DNA from: Paenalkalicoccus suaedae
Lineage (GTDB): Bacteria > Bacillota > Bacilli > Bacillales > Salisediminibacteriaceae
Length of the DNA: 64,000 bases
Assembly: GCF_006965545.2 (NCBI RefSeq)
Contig: NZ_CP041372.2
Coordinates: 558,001 to 622,000, forward strand
Direction: 5' to 3'
Positions 34,867-43,357 of this stretch are shown piece by piece. Every line of letters starts with the position of its first letter. Within the stretch, counting starts at the first letter, position 1. The translations under genes and the position numbers were made by a program. The notes beneath the pieces were generated by a model. It searched no databases, was not told the DNA's origin, and worked only from the letters and a program-made list of their open reading frames with translations.

Positions 34867-36137
34867 GGCGTGACATCCACTCCTTCTAAAATACCGGCCG
34901 CATCTAAATCAATAACAAGACGACCATCGCGAACCTCCCACAATTCTCTTGGGAGCTCTTTACGTAGCGTGCGGAAAATACGGAAGTCTCGATAAGGCTT
35001 CATGATACCGGCTGTCTCTTGTGGCTGTGACTGGTTTAAAAACATTGGGACAAAGGAAAGCTCTTTAGAGCCATTGTCTAAAAAGTCAAGCTGAGCAATA
35101 ACGGATTCTTTCGTACGTGTCCAACCTTGATCAAAGACAAAGTTACCTAAGCTGTTCATCGATAGCATACGATTGCCTTCAAAACCTTCTAAAATTGTAA
35201 CAGGCTCTAATACGTGAGAGTGATGTCCGATTACGATATCCACCCCATAGTTAGCTAGATATTGAGCTCGCTCTTCTTGTTCGGCATTTGACCCAATCTG
35301 ATATTCATCGCCCCAGTGAATATGGACGACCATAATGTCGACACCTAGGCCGCCTTCTTCTTCAGGGAGCTTCGCTTCGATTAATCGATTACGTAGCTCA
35401 CCTAAACCAGCGTATTCGCGTGTAAAGACACCACCAACAAAGTCCTGGGCGCTAAAACCTTGGACGAAAACATCGGTGAAGCCTAAAATCCCAACTCGAG
35501 TATCGTCATCTAACTCAAATGTTTTAACTCCAGCTGCATCGATCGCACCTTCTGCAATTTCTTCTTCCGATAAATTCATTGCGTCTCCCATACCAATAAT
35601 ATCAATATCGGCATCGCGGAAATAGTCGAGGGATTGCTGTAAGGAAAGGTCGCCGTAATCAAGCATATGGTTATTAGCAAGGGTAACCGAATCAAACCCA
35701 GCATTGATTAGTGCATCACCTGCATCAGGGGTTGCGTATAAGTGAATATCCTTATTGTGTAGCTCGGCGTCTTCAATTTCTGCCTCAATCTCAGGAATGC
35801 TGTCATCAATAATAGGCGTCTCAAAGTTGCCTGTTACATAATCAGATTCCTCAAAAAATGGCGTTACATAGTTAAACACACGGTCGATTGGTTCGTTTGC
35901 TTGTCTAGCGGCGTCTGCTACGTGACGACCAAGCATCATATCGCCAACCATGGACATACGATACGTCACATCATCTGGTCTAGTATCAGTTGGGACGGTA
36001 GAATTAGCAAAAATATTATGACCCAAAAAAGGGACAGCTAAAATTGCAAGGGCAATAAGAGAATGCGGCAGTGCTTTTTTCTTATGGTTTACCTGCATTA
36101 GTTTTAATCTATCTTTAAAATCTAACTTGTCGTTCAT
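34863..36137 (-). CDS. pgsA: Poly-gamma-glutamate synthesis protein PgsA (CapA)
   Basis: 424 aa. One N-terminal membrane helix (about 23-45), then the CapA metallophosphatase-like domain: VGDMMLGRHV (about 65), GNFETP, LANNHMLDYG (about 165) and VVHIHWGDEY, GHHSHVLEP (about 270-310). This external subunit is needed for polymer synthesis or export. AGGTGA site. 30 bp downstream of pgsC. Confidence 0.92.
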   Translation of the reverse strand: MNDKLDFKDRLKLMQVNHKKKALPHSLIALAILAVPFLGHNIFANSTVPTDTRPDDVTYRMSMVGDMMLGRHVADAARQANEPIDRVFNYVTPFFEESDYVTGNFETPIIDDSIPEIEAEIEDAELHNKDIHLYATPDAGDALINAGFDSVTLANNHMLDYGDLSLQQSLDYFRDADIDIIGMGDAMNLSEEEIAEGAIDAAGVKTFELDDDTRVGILGFTDVFVQGFSAQDFVGGVFTREYAGLGELRNRLIEAKLPEEEGGLGVDIMVVHIHWGDEYQIGSNAEQEERAQYLANYGVDIVIGHHSHVLEPVTILEGFEGNRMLSMNSLGNFVFDQGWTRTKESVIAQLDFLDNGSKELSFVPMFLNQSQPQETAGIMKPYRDFRIFRTLRKELPRELWEVRDGRLVIDLDAAGILEGVDVTP

Positions 36138-36167
36138 ACTGATTTCACCTACTTTAGACTCTGCATT

Positions 36168-36617
36168 TTAGAATAAGTGGTACACCGTAATGACAATAAA
36201 GGTCGCAAACGCGATGATAAACGTACTTGAGAAGGTTGGTAACACACCTTGTTTTTGAATCGAATTGGCAATCAGTCCTGGAACGATGACACCAATTCCC
36301 CTGAGCTCGAAGGCTTCAAATGGGGTGAGAGGGAAGCCGAAATCAAAGGCCATTTTTAAAAGCACACCGACAGTTAGCATCGCTGCGAATTTTCTTCTTC
36401 CATATAAAACAGTAAATCTTCCTATTACTTGTGTGACCACTAAATATGTAAGTAAACTGATAACAGCTACTACAATGATGTAATTCAATTGATCAAATAC
36501 AAGTGCTAAGTATCCTGGGACAACTAGTCCTGCAGGAACAATCCCGGTTTTTTCGGCGTAAAGAAGGGAGAGCAATACGCCTACAACGATGGCAATATAT
36601 AAATCCGTACCAAACAA
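36168..36617 (-). CDS. pgsC: Poly-gamma-glutamate synthesis membrane protein PgsC
   Basis: 149 aa, four to five membrane helices, with the PgsC hallmarks GIVPAGLVVPGYLALVFDQ (about 25-43) and the C-terminal GVIVPGLIANSIQKQGVLPT. It begins with a TTG codon 8 bp after GAGGAGC, which would lower its translation relative to PgsB. A strong hairpin (36665-36700) separates it from pgsB. Confidence 0.9.
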   Translation of the reverse strand: MFGTDLYIAIVVGVLLSLLYAEKTGIVPAGLVVPGYLALVFDQLNYIIVVAVISLLTYLVVTQVIGRFTVLYGRRKFAAMLTVGVLLKMAFDFGFPLTPFEAFELRGIGVIVPGLIANSIQKQGVLPTFSSTFIIAFATFIVITVYHLF

Positions 36618-36664
36618 ATTAGCCAGCTCCTCTGAATAAAATCTATTATACGTTTACAGGGTAG

Positions 36665-36700
36665 AGGGGCTGTCCCACGAAGCTTTTTAGGACAGCCCCT
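36665..36700 (-). promoter_or_regulatory. Intercistronic hairpin between pgsB and pgsC
   Basis: AGGGGCTGTCC (36665-36675) and GGACAGCCCCT (36690-36700) are perfect 11-bp arms. On the minus strand no U-tract follows, so it is more likely an mRNA processing/stability hairpin or partial attenuator than a terminator. A TATAAT-like word lies beyond it at about 36647-36652. Confidence 0.7.
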
Positions 36701-36708
36701 TACTCATA

Positions 36709-37959
36709 TTAATGCTGTTCAACTAATACGCGCTTTTTAGAGCGTCGTTTTAAGCTAGGTAAATCCAGCTTAGGTTTTGCTTCTGTCTCATCAAGCTTCT
36801 CCATCGCATTGGCAATCTCTTGCCCGCCACCATGGATATTACCGATGCCATAGATGATACTACTTGCAGGCAGCGTGTGCACCGTGCGCATCACTTCGCC
36901 AGTATTCTTTTTCTCGAGGTTGATGATCTCTTTTACTTGAAGCTTACCTTCTTCGTGAGCATCTAGGATTGGACTGACGCTTTTACCTGTTAGAATAAGA
37001 GTATCAATTTCCATATGAGGCAACACGTCTTTAGCAAACTGAATAGTTCGGTCAACACGATCATCTCGACAATTCATCATGACAACTCGGTTAGTTGCAG
37101 GATAGTTTGTGTCTAAGATCTTTTGCCAAATGTTGAGTGTGGATGTGGCATCGTTTGCTGCAAATCCGTTGAAGAAGAATGTTTTTTGCCCTTCTTCGCC
37201 AAATTGATGGACGCGCATTGCGCCAGGATCTACAGGTGCGCGGAGCATACCTTGTCTTGCAACAGTACGATCAATTCCTAAAATGTCCGCGACGGCAAAT
37301 CCGATTGCGGCATTCTCTGCAAACATCATGTAAGGAAACTCTTTTAAGTATGATTCCTCAATGCCAGTTGTTTCAGCAATGATCACTTGAGAACCTCTTG
37401 CTTCCGCTGCTTTTTTGAAAAAACGGGTATGATCGTTTTTAGGCATGATCACATAGCCGTTTTTAGGAATGGTACGAGCGAATGCTTCTGCAATTTGCTC
37501 AATTGTCGGACCCATTACATCTAAGTGATCCTCGACAACGTTTGTTATAATTGTAATACTTGGTTTAACAAATCGTTTTTCGAATACATCCTGATATTCG
37601 GGATTAACAGCCATACATTCTGTCACGAAGGCATCAACGCCACGGCTCGCAACCTTTTTCGTCATGATTTTTTGTTCAGAGATATTTGGACCTTGAAGGC
37701 TTCTTGTGATCGGTTCTTCCTCAATTTTGTCCCAATAAAAAAGACGAGGTGAGGTACCTGTCGTTTTACCAGCTACACGTTGGTTGTCCTCACGGAGAAT
37801 TCCCATGATCAGCCGTGTAACAGTCGACTTTCCTCGAACCCCGTTTACAAGTATACGGGTCGGAATTTTGTCGATATGTCGATCCAGTTTTTGTCGCTCG
37901 CGATAGCCTATAAATAGGACAACTGCGGCGAGAAGGCTTAAATAAAGTAACTCGCTCAT
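36709..37959 (-). CDS. pgsB: Poly-gamma-glutamate synthase PgsB (CapB)
   Basis: 416 aa, membrane-tethered by an N-terminal helix (LLYLSLLAAVVLFIGY). The Mur-ligase-like P-loop is LVNGVRGKSTVTRL (about 37-50). ECMAVNPEYQ and NVVEDHLDVMGPT (about 140-155) are further Mur-ligase landmarks. It forms the ATP-dependent gamma-amide bonds. It is the first gene of pgsBCA-ggt, with an AGGAGGTAAAG site and a TATAAT-type -10 (minus strand, near 37999). Confidence 0.93.
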   Translation of the reverse strand: MSELLYLSLLAAVVLFIGYRERQKLDRHIDKIPTRILVNGVRGKSTVTRLIMGILREDNQRVAGKTTGTSPRLFYWDKIEEEPITRSLQGPNISEQKIMTKKVASRGVDAFVTECMAVNPEYQDVFEKRFVKPSITIITNVVEDHLDVMGPTIEQIAEAFARTIPKNGYVIMPKNDHTRFFKKAAEARGSQVIIAETTGIEESYLKEFPYMMFAENAAIGFAVADILGIDRTVARQGMLRAPVDPGAMRVHQFGEEGQKTFFFNGFAANDATSTLNIWQKILDTNYPATNRVVMMNCRDDRVDRTIQFAKDVLPHMEIDTLILTGKSVSPILDAHEEGKLQVKEIINLEKKNTGEVMRTVHTLPASSIIYGIGNIHGGGQEIANAMEKLDETEAKPKLDLPSLKRRSKKRVLVEQH

Positions 37960-38223
37960 GCTTTACCTCCTACGAAAGTTCACACTGTTTCTATTATATA
38001 CGAATTTGTCGATTTATAAGAGAAAAAGTTTCGTCTGTCTATTCCCTTAATCCTTTATGGGAAAACGCTTTTTTACACAGGATCGATAAAAAAGGCTTTC
38101 TACTGCGGTTTAATGGAGTAGTATGGTAAAGTTACGATGATTATAAAAGAATGTGTGACCTTATCCATAAGTGGTAAATAATCAAATTAATTAACAAAAT
38201 GTTTAATAATGGGGTTTTTAATA

Positions 38224-38862
38224 ATGACTAACATATTAATTGTGACTGCTGTAGAGGCAGAAAGACAAGCGGTTTTAACAGGCTTATCCGATTTTCGTCA
38301 CATAGATGTCGAATTGTGCGGTTTTGGACCGATGGAAAGTGCAGCAAGAACGTCCAAGCTGTTAGCGGAAAAAAGTTATGATCTTGTGATTAACATGGGA
38401 GTAGCTGGAGCATTCCAAGGACGTGCAAGGATAGGCGACTGCGTTGTCGCAAGTGAAAGTATCAGCGCAGATCTAGGGGCAGAATCAGGGGAAGGCTTTA
38501 AAACAGTCGAGGATTTAGGGTTCGGCAAGATGCGGTTTGAAGTAGCAACTCACGCGGAATCGTTAAAAGAAGCGATCGAAGCAGCCGTGCCAGCTCATAT
38601 AGGACCAATTCTTACTTTGTCGACAGCAACTGGAACAGAAGAAACGGAAGTTTTGTTAGCAAAGCGGTTTGATCCAGCTGCTGAAGCAATGGAGGGAGCG
38701 GGCGTTGCAACAGCCGCATCGCTATTCGATGTGGATTTTTTAGAAATTCGAACAATCTCCAATATGGTTGGTCCACGAGATAAAGGTGCATGGCGATTAG
38801 ACCATGCCTTGCAGTCACTAAAAAAAGTAGCAGAAGTAATGAAGGGAGAGCTTAGTTCATGA
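38224..38862 (+). CDS. mqnB: Futalosine hydrolase MqnB
   Basis: 212 aa MTAN-like nucleosidase: TAVEAERQAVL at the N-terminus, NMGVAGAF (about 61), AMEGAGVATAA (about 157) with the substrate Glu, and IRTISNMVGPRDKGAW with the terminal loop. It resembles MTA/SAH nucleosidase, but the coupling to mqnD by a 4-bp overlap identifies futalosine hydrolase. The ATG at 38224 is chosen; an upstream ATG at 38209 is possible and neither has a strong ribosome-binding site. Confidence 0.85.
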   Translation: MTNILIVTAVEAERQAVLTGLSDFRHIDVELCGFGPMESAARTSKLLAEKSYDLVINMGVAGAFQGRARIGDCVVASESISADLGAESGEGFKTVEDLGFGKMRFEVATHAESLKEAIEAAVPAHIGPILTLSTATGTEETEVLLAKRFDPAAEAMEGAGVATAASLFDVDFLEIRTISNMVGPRDKGAWRLDHALQSLKKVAEVMKGELSS

Positions 38863-39695
38863 AGATAGCTTTTTCACCATGTCCAAATGATACATTTATC
38901 TTCCATGCACTCGTGCACGGGAAGGTCGATGGTGCACCTAAGATGGAAGTGACGTATGCAGATATTGATAAGACGAATCACTGGGCGGCTGAAAATCGGG
39001 GTCCCGAAGTGATGAAAATTTCGTATGCGGCATTGCCGTGGGTGTTAGATAACTATCAATTGATTCCTTGTGGCGGTGCACTAGGTAGAGGCTGTGGCCC
39101 TCTTGTGCTAATAAATGGGGAGAAGTCGTTTGATGACCTAAAAGGAAAGCGCATTGCGGTACCGAGCGATCGTTCAACTGCTTACCTGCTCTTCCGTCTA
39201 TGGTTGCGCCAACAGGTTCCAGACCATGGGAGCGAGATTATCGTGATGTCATTTGACGATATCATGCCTGCTGTGCAAAGTGGGGAAGTTGATGCAGGTC
39301 TTGTTATTCATGAAGCTCGTTTTACGTATCAGAATTATGGGTTATCAAAGCTCGTCGACCTTGGCGACTGGTGGGAGCAGGATACTGGCACGCCAATCCC
39401 TCTCGGAGCAATTATTGCGCGTAAAGACGTAGACGCAAAGCAGTTGGAGGAGTGGATCAAAGCTTCCCTTTCCTATGCTTACGAAAATCCAAGTGAATCA
39501 AACGACTATATCATGGAGTATGCACAAGAGATGTCAGCGGATGTAGCTCGTCAGCATATCGATCTTTATGTCAACGAGTTCTCTATGGACTTAGGTGATA
39601 CTGGCCGAAAAGCAGTGGAATCGTTATTGGTGAGAGCAGCGGCGGAGGGTCTGTTGCCGAAGGTTGAAGTAGAGGAGTTATGGTCGGTTAAATAG
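38859..39695 (+). CDS. mqnD: 1,4-dihydroxy-6-naphthoate synthase MqnD
   Basis: 278 aa periplasmic-binding-like fold. FSPCPNDTFIFHAL at the N-terminus, ADIDKTNHWA, GGALGRGCGPLV (about 72-83) and the catalytic-His-containing DAGLVIHEARFTY (about 145) match MqnD. It turns cyclic dehypoxanthine futalosine into 1,4-dihydroxy-6-naphthoate in menaquinone synthesis. mqnA, mqnC and mqnE are not in this window. Confidence 0.9.
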   Translation: MKIAFSPCPNDTFIFHALVHGKVDGAPKMEVTYADIDKTNHWAAENRGPEVMKISYAALPWVLDNYQLIPCGGALGRGCGPLVLINGEKSFDDLKGKRIAVPSDRSTAYLLFRLWLRQQVPDHGSEIIVMSFDDIMPAVQSGEVDAGLVIHEARFTYQNYGLSKLVDLGDWWEQDTGTPIPLGAIIARKDVDAKQLEEWIKASLSYAYENPSESNDYIMEYAQEMSADVARQHIDLYVNEFSMDLGDTGRKAVESLLVRAAAEGLLPKVEVEELWSVK

Positions 39696-39706
39696 AGAGG
39701 AAGGTG

Positions 39707-39746
39707 AGTCCGGGCACGTTATAGAACGTGTTTGGGCTTTTTTTTG
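39707..39746 (+). terminator. Terminator after mqnD
   Basis: CCGGGCACGTT, loop ATAG, AACGTGTTTGGG, then a nine-T run (to 39745). Confidence 0.85.
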
Positions 39747-39962
39747 TTATTTAGGAATTGATAAAAAACGATACTTTTTGTTATGCGTGAAGTTCATATA
39801 GCTCACTGACGCAAAACGCTTCCTATTTAAATTCCTCATCACAACCCCTGCAAGAAAGAAGGCCCATATAGGAGGATTTCACCTTTGCGCAAAAGAAGAG
39901 GATAACCTCGAGAGTCAAAGCACGGACCGCGCAGAGTAAAAAAATGCGCGACCCTCTTTAAC

Positions 39963-39995
39963 CAAAAGAGGCATTCCCAATCTGGGTATGCCTCT
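39963..39995 (-). terminator. Terminator after ydaT
   Basis: AGAGGCAT and ATGCCTCT (39988-39995) frame a CCC/GGG inner stem; AAAA at 39964-39967 supplies the minus-strand U-tract. The stretch 39747-39962 contains no gene I can support. Confidence 0.75.
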
Positions 39996-40012
39996 ATTCA
40001 ATATAACCACTA

Positions 40013-40459
40013 TTAATAGGAATAGCTTTGCTGAATACTCCCGTCACGTTTATGAATCACAACGGATGTGCCCTTATTCTTCGCGATCTCCTTCGCGCGC
40101 TCAATAGCTTCGTTTTTCTTATCAAAAATACCCGACGCTCGACTCGCATCGGAGGAGCGGACCGCCCAACCACTATCGTGAGAAACAACATGGACACCTT
40201 TCTCATTCAGTTCGGGATTACTGCTGGAGTTTTTAGAATGAGACGTTAAATCTTGGGTAGATTTGTTTTCGAGCTCCTGCTTTTCTTCTTTTGAAGCGTC
40301 TTCGTACCATTTCTTTGCCTGTTCGGTTGCAATTGGAATGACGTCTTCTTCTTTATATCCATCAGTCAGCATGGCGTTACCAATATCGATGGCTTTTTTT
40401 CGAACTAGATCCTTTAAATTCTTCCATGAGCTAGGATAATTGTTCATTGACCAAGGCAT
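40013..40459 (-). CDS. ydaT: General stress protein YdaT (DUF2188)
   Basis: 148 aa. MPWSMNNYPSSWKNL and IGNAMLTDGYKEEDVIPIATEQAKKW match YdaT/ChaB-like N-termini; residues about 90-148 are a DUF2188 domain (GWAVRSSDASRASGIFDKKNEAIERAKEIAKN). It has a clear sigma-B promoter at 40494-40519 and an AGGAGGAAG site. The function in stress is not established. Confidence 0.88.
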   Translation of the reverse strand: MPWSMNNYPSSWKNLKDLVRKKAIDIGNAMLTDGYKEEDVIPIATEQAKKWYEDASKEEKQELENKSTQDLTSHSKNSSSNPELNEKGVHVVSHDSGWAVRSSDASRASGIFDKKNEAIERAKEIAKNKGTSVVIHKRDGSIQQSYSY

Positions 40460-40493
40460 TTGTCTTCCTCCTAATGAATAATTTATGCATCTT

Positions 40494-40519
40494 TTTCCCT
40501 GTCATTTGGAAGTTCAAAC
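40494..40519 (-). promoter_or_regulatory. Sigma-B promoter of ydaT
   Basis: Minus strand GTTTGA, 14-bp spacer, GGGAAA, close to GTTTAA-N12-15-GGGWAW and 35 bp before the start codon. Confidence 0.75.
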
Positions 40520-40575
40520 GTTTACATGTTTTCTTAAACGGGCAAAGGCAATTATTACACAGGAGGAGTGATCAT

Positions 40576-40908
40576 ATGGATAGCGGACAAAAGCAAGAAT
40601 TATTAAGCGTTCTACATGAATGCATGGAGGTAAGTAATCGTTGTTTTGATCAATGCTTGCAGGAAGAAAATCTAGAGATGGTTCGCAACTGTATTCGACT
40701 AGATCGAGAATGTGCAGATTTTTGCCAGTATGTAGAAGGAGCCATTGCACGAGATACCCCGTTTGTGGAAGAGCTACTTCAAGCTTGTGCAACGATCTGT
40801 AAGGCGTGTGCAGACGAGTGCGATCAGCATGACCATGATCATTGCAAAAGGTGTGCAGAGGTTTGCTATCGATGCGCGGAACTATGTGAGAAATTTACGG
40901 CAGCATAA
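40576..40908 (+). CDS. yhjQ: Cytosolic copper-storage protein (Csp/YhjQ, DUF326)
   Basis: 110 aa four-helix bundle with 13 cysteines in CxxxC/CxxC spacing along the helices (HECMEVSNRCFDQC, ECADFC, CATICKACADEC, CKRCAEVCYRCAELC). This is the layout of Csp3-type proteins that hold many Cu(I) ions. No signal peptide, hence cytosolic. The ATG at 40576 sits after AGGAGGAG. It is divergent from ydaT. Confidence 0.9.
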   Translation: MDSGQKQELLSVLHECMEVSNRCFDQCLQEENLEMVRNCIRLDRECADFCQYVEGAIARDTPFVEELLQACATICKACADECDQHDHDHCKRCAEVCYRCAELCEKFTAA

Positions 40909-40910
40909 TA

Positions 40911-40953
40911 AAAAAGACCTTCCCTTTACTACCAAAAAAGGGAAGGTCTTTTT
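40911..40953. terminator. Bidirectional terminator between yhjQ and the sortase
   Basis: AAAGACCTTCCCTTT pairs with AAAGGGAAGGTCTTT; A and T runs on both ends serve the convergent genes. Confidence 0.9.
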
Positions 40954-40960
40954 CATTTTA

Positions 40961-41752
40961 CTAAACAGAGGAGTCATCAACTAATTCCGTAAACACAACT
41001 AATCGTTCTCGGTGTGTGCCTACGTTCCGGTCAAATTCTCCAGTACATGTGATTAAATTTAAATTACGAGATGATGTACCACCAAATACAAGGTCAATAG
41101 GGGCGTCGTCATATGGATATGACTCCTTTCCCATTACTTGAAAGGTAAGGACATCTCCGTTTTCACCGGTAATAATAATTTCGTCACCAGCTTCTAGATC
41201 CTTTAAATCGAAGAAGATTGCCGGACCTGTTAAGTCATCTACGTGCCCAGCTAATACGGAATTACCTTGTGCTCCTGGTTTGGCTCCGCGGTTGAACCAG
41301 CCAACTGTGTCACCATCATCAGGAACAGACATCGCGCCATCTGGCTCTAACCCGACGCCATCTACGACTGCATCCACGTTAATTGCTGGAATTTCAATCT
41401 TTGTTGGCGTAATTCCTCGAGAGGTACCACCTAAAACAGATCGGATAGGCTCGGCTTCGACGACGTTCGAGGAGGAGTCATTTTCAGTGTTTGCCTCACT
41501 CGAAGCAGATTGTTGATCAATAGAGTCCGAATTTGACTCATTCTCTACATCTTCTTCTGAAACAGAGACCTCATTTGCATCATTCGAGACATCGGAAGAG
41601 GGGTCATCTTCTTCCATGTCTGTGCTAACGTTTGAAGCGGTATCTTGATCTTGAGATAAAGAAGCTTCCTCTCCTTCTGTTGCACAAGCTGCAAGCAGAA
41701 GGAAAGGAGCTAGTAAAAACAGTTTTTTGTTTATGAAATTATTGAGTGACAA
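40961..41752 (-). CDS. Class F-type sortase with a lipoprotein signal
   Basis: 263 aa. The N-terminus (KKLFLLAPFLLLAACATEG) has a lipobox LAAC, followed by an acidic Asp/Ser/Glu linker (about 28-100). The sortase domain follows, with His in LAGHVDD, Cys in LITCTGEF (about residue 234) and Arg in THRERLVVF. It is therefore probably tethered as a lipoprotein rather than by a helix. It overlaps the upstream DUF4397 gene by 14 bp, suggesting a dedicated enzyme-substrate pair. Confidence 0.85.
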   Translation of the reverse strand: MSLNNFINKKLFLLAPFLLLAACATEGEEASLSQDQDTASNVSTDMEEDDPSSDVSNDANEVSVSEEDVENESNSDSIDQQSASSEANTENDSSSNVVEAEPIRSVLGGTSRGITPTKIEIPAINVDAVVDGVGLEPDGAMSVPDDGDTVGWFNRGAKPGAQGNSVLAGHVDDLTGPAIFFDLKDLEAGDEIIITGENGDVLTFQVMGKESYPYDDAPIDLVFGGTSSRNLNLITCTGEFDRNVGTHRERLVVFTELVDDSSV

Positions 41753-42557
41753 GCTTCTTACGAAAAATAACCGCTGCTACCACACCACCAGCTAGTACTA
41801 GTAGTAATGGAAGAGTAGAGTTAGACTGTGCAGAAGCTCCACCCATACCAGTTTGTGGCATGTCAGAAGGCATTGCGTGTGCTTCGTCAGCAACAACAAC
41901 TACTTCTAATGAATCTACGTCAGCACCTACAGCGTATACAGAGTAAACCATGTTAGCTTCTAAAGCTGTACCAGAAAGGTCTAATACTTGGTCAGTTGTT
42001 CCAGCTGCACGAATTTCAAGATCGTAAGTCGCTGGGTCTAACTCAAGATAATCTGTAACAGCAAAGAATTCCGCACCTTCAAATAAAGAGTCGCCACCTA
42101 CTAAACCAACGTCAACCGCAGGAGCACCTGGGTTTACGTGTCCTACACGTACCTTTGTCATTCCTTCGCCTACCATATTATCATCGCCAAAAGCTTCTAA
42201 AGTTAAGTTTTCTAATGTGTTAGTAGCAGCCACTGTGTAAAACATTCCTGCTTCTACTGTTAATGTTTGTTCAATGACAGGGTCACCCTCGCCACCTTCA
42301 CCAGCTGGGAAAATCGCGACATCGTGATCGCCAGCAGGTAATTCTAAGTAATCAGTAATGTCTTTAAATGCTGCACCTTCAACAGCTGCCTCACCATTTA
42401 CATATACGTCTACTGCTGGTGCATCAGGGGAAGCATGAAAAACTCGTACCATTGCATTTTCGCCATCAACGTGATCATGTGCAAAAGCGCCTGTAGCAAT
42501 AGTGCCAAACGTTAAAATGAACACGAGACTAGCAACTAACCACTTAAAATTTTTCAA
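41739..42557 (-). CDS. Wall-anchored DUF4397 protein (probable sortase substrate)
   Basis: 272 aa. Signal peptide (KNFKWLVASLVFILTFGTIA..AFA), two DUF4397 repeats (MVRVFHASPDAPAVDVYVNG and VRVGHVNPGAPAVDVGLVGG), then MPQTG, a spacer, a hydrophobic helix and RKK: an LPXTG-type anchor with Met in place of Leu. The TTG at 42557, 9 bp after AGGGAG, is chosen because the ATG at 42566 touches that site. It is encoded with the sortase that probably attaches it. Confidence 0.85.
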   Translation of the reverse strand: MKNFKWLVASLVFILTFGTIATGAFAHDHVDGENAMVRVFHASPDAPAVDVYVNGEAAVEGAAFKDITDYLELPAGDHDVAIFPAGEGGEGDPVIEQTLTVEAGMFYTVAATNTLENLTLEAFGDDNMVGEGMTKVRVGHVNPGAPAVDVGLVGGDSLFEGAEFFAVTDYLELDPATYDLEIRAAGTTDQVLDLSGTALEANMVYSVYAVGADVDSLEVVVVADEAHAMPSDMPQTGMGGASAQSNSTLPLLLVLAGGVVAAVIFRKKLVTQ

Positions 42558-42693
42558 ACCAATCATCTCCCTAAATTTTATTATGCACTCGTTATACATA
42601 GGTGTATTACTTATGCACAACGATTGTACAACTTGTTTAGCCGAAAAGGCAAAAATAAAAACCTGATTAATCTAATAATTTTTTTGTGTCGAA

Positions 42694-42710
42694 TTTTGTC
42701 CTAGACAAAA
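42694..42710. promoter_or_regulatory. Perfect 7+3+7 palindrome upstream of the DUF4397-sortase operon
   Basis: TTTTGTC (42694-42700), CTA, GACAAAA (42704-42710), 137 bp before the start. A second ACCC-TC-GGGT dyad lies at about 42734-42743. Both are operator candidates. Confidence 0.4.
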
Positions 42711-42962
42711 CCCTTGGCACTATTACGTTTTATACCCTCGGGTGTAAAAATAAAAACATCTATTTTCCTATTTATTCTGACTAGATAGTCCAAAAGTTGT
42801 ACATTATATATACGTACACGTTGTATTATGAGCACTTAATCTAAAAGAATGCGTTGAAAATATTGCCATTTTGCGGTGAGTATCTTGTACAAGGCGATTG
42901 AAAAAGAATAGTTGATGGTAAAGGAGGCGATGTCGGTGACCAGGGTAATTAAGGTGAGATTC

Positions 42963-43246
42963 TGGTTAATGTGAGGTCGGGAACGGTTAATGAAGTAGCG
43001 ATTCCGGATAATGGAGGCCCGCGAACGGATAATGAAGTAGCGATTCCGGATAATGGAGTGCCACGAACGGATAATGAAGTAGCGTTTTCGGATAATGGAA
43101 GGCCGCAAACGGATAATGAAGTAGCGTTCTCGGATAATGGAGTGCCGCGAACGGATAATGAAGTAGCGATTCCAGTTAATAGAGGGCTTCGAACGGATAA
43201 TCTAGATGCAATTCCGGATAATTGAAACCCACAAATGGAAAATCGA
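42963..43246. repeat. 21-bp phased keyword array CGGATAATG, 14 units
   Basis: Words (CGGATAATG or variants CGGTTAATG, CAGTTAATA, TGGAAAATC) start every 21 bp from 42963 to 43236 without a single phase error. Alternate units share spacers (AAGTAGCGATTC versus GAGG/TGCCGCGAA), giving a 42-bp dimer. It is the opposite-strand form of the GTTATCCG word at 22788 and follows the catE terminator when read on the minus strand. Confidence 0.92.
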
Positions 43247-43287
43247 GCAACGATTCCCCATAAACCACACGACGTCTTTTCACAAAG

Positions 43288-43318
43288 AAAAGGCTGAGAC
43301 AATTTGTCCCAGCCTTTT
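43288..43318 (-). terminator. Terminator after catE
   Basis: AAAAGGCTG...GAC and GTC...CAGCCTTTT (43288-43318) form a long stem; the A-run supplies the minus-strand U-tract. Confidence 0.85.
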
Positions 43319-43357
43319 CTTGAAAAAAGAACACTTTTTTAACATTACCGTACCTTT

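Noticed and set aside
38048-38066. Possible CcpA (cre) site AAAACGCTTTT upstream of mqnB
   Set aside because: Only the central core fits; the outer bases do not match the cre consensus and the AT-rich context makes it likely by chance.
42971-43225. 85-codon frame through the CGGATAATG array (repeating DNEVAIPDNG)
   Set aside because: 21 is a multiple of three, so any 21-bp array gives a repeating open frame. There is no ribosome-binding site, and arrays elsewhere with a 20- or 19-bp step break the frame.
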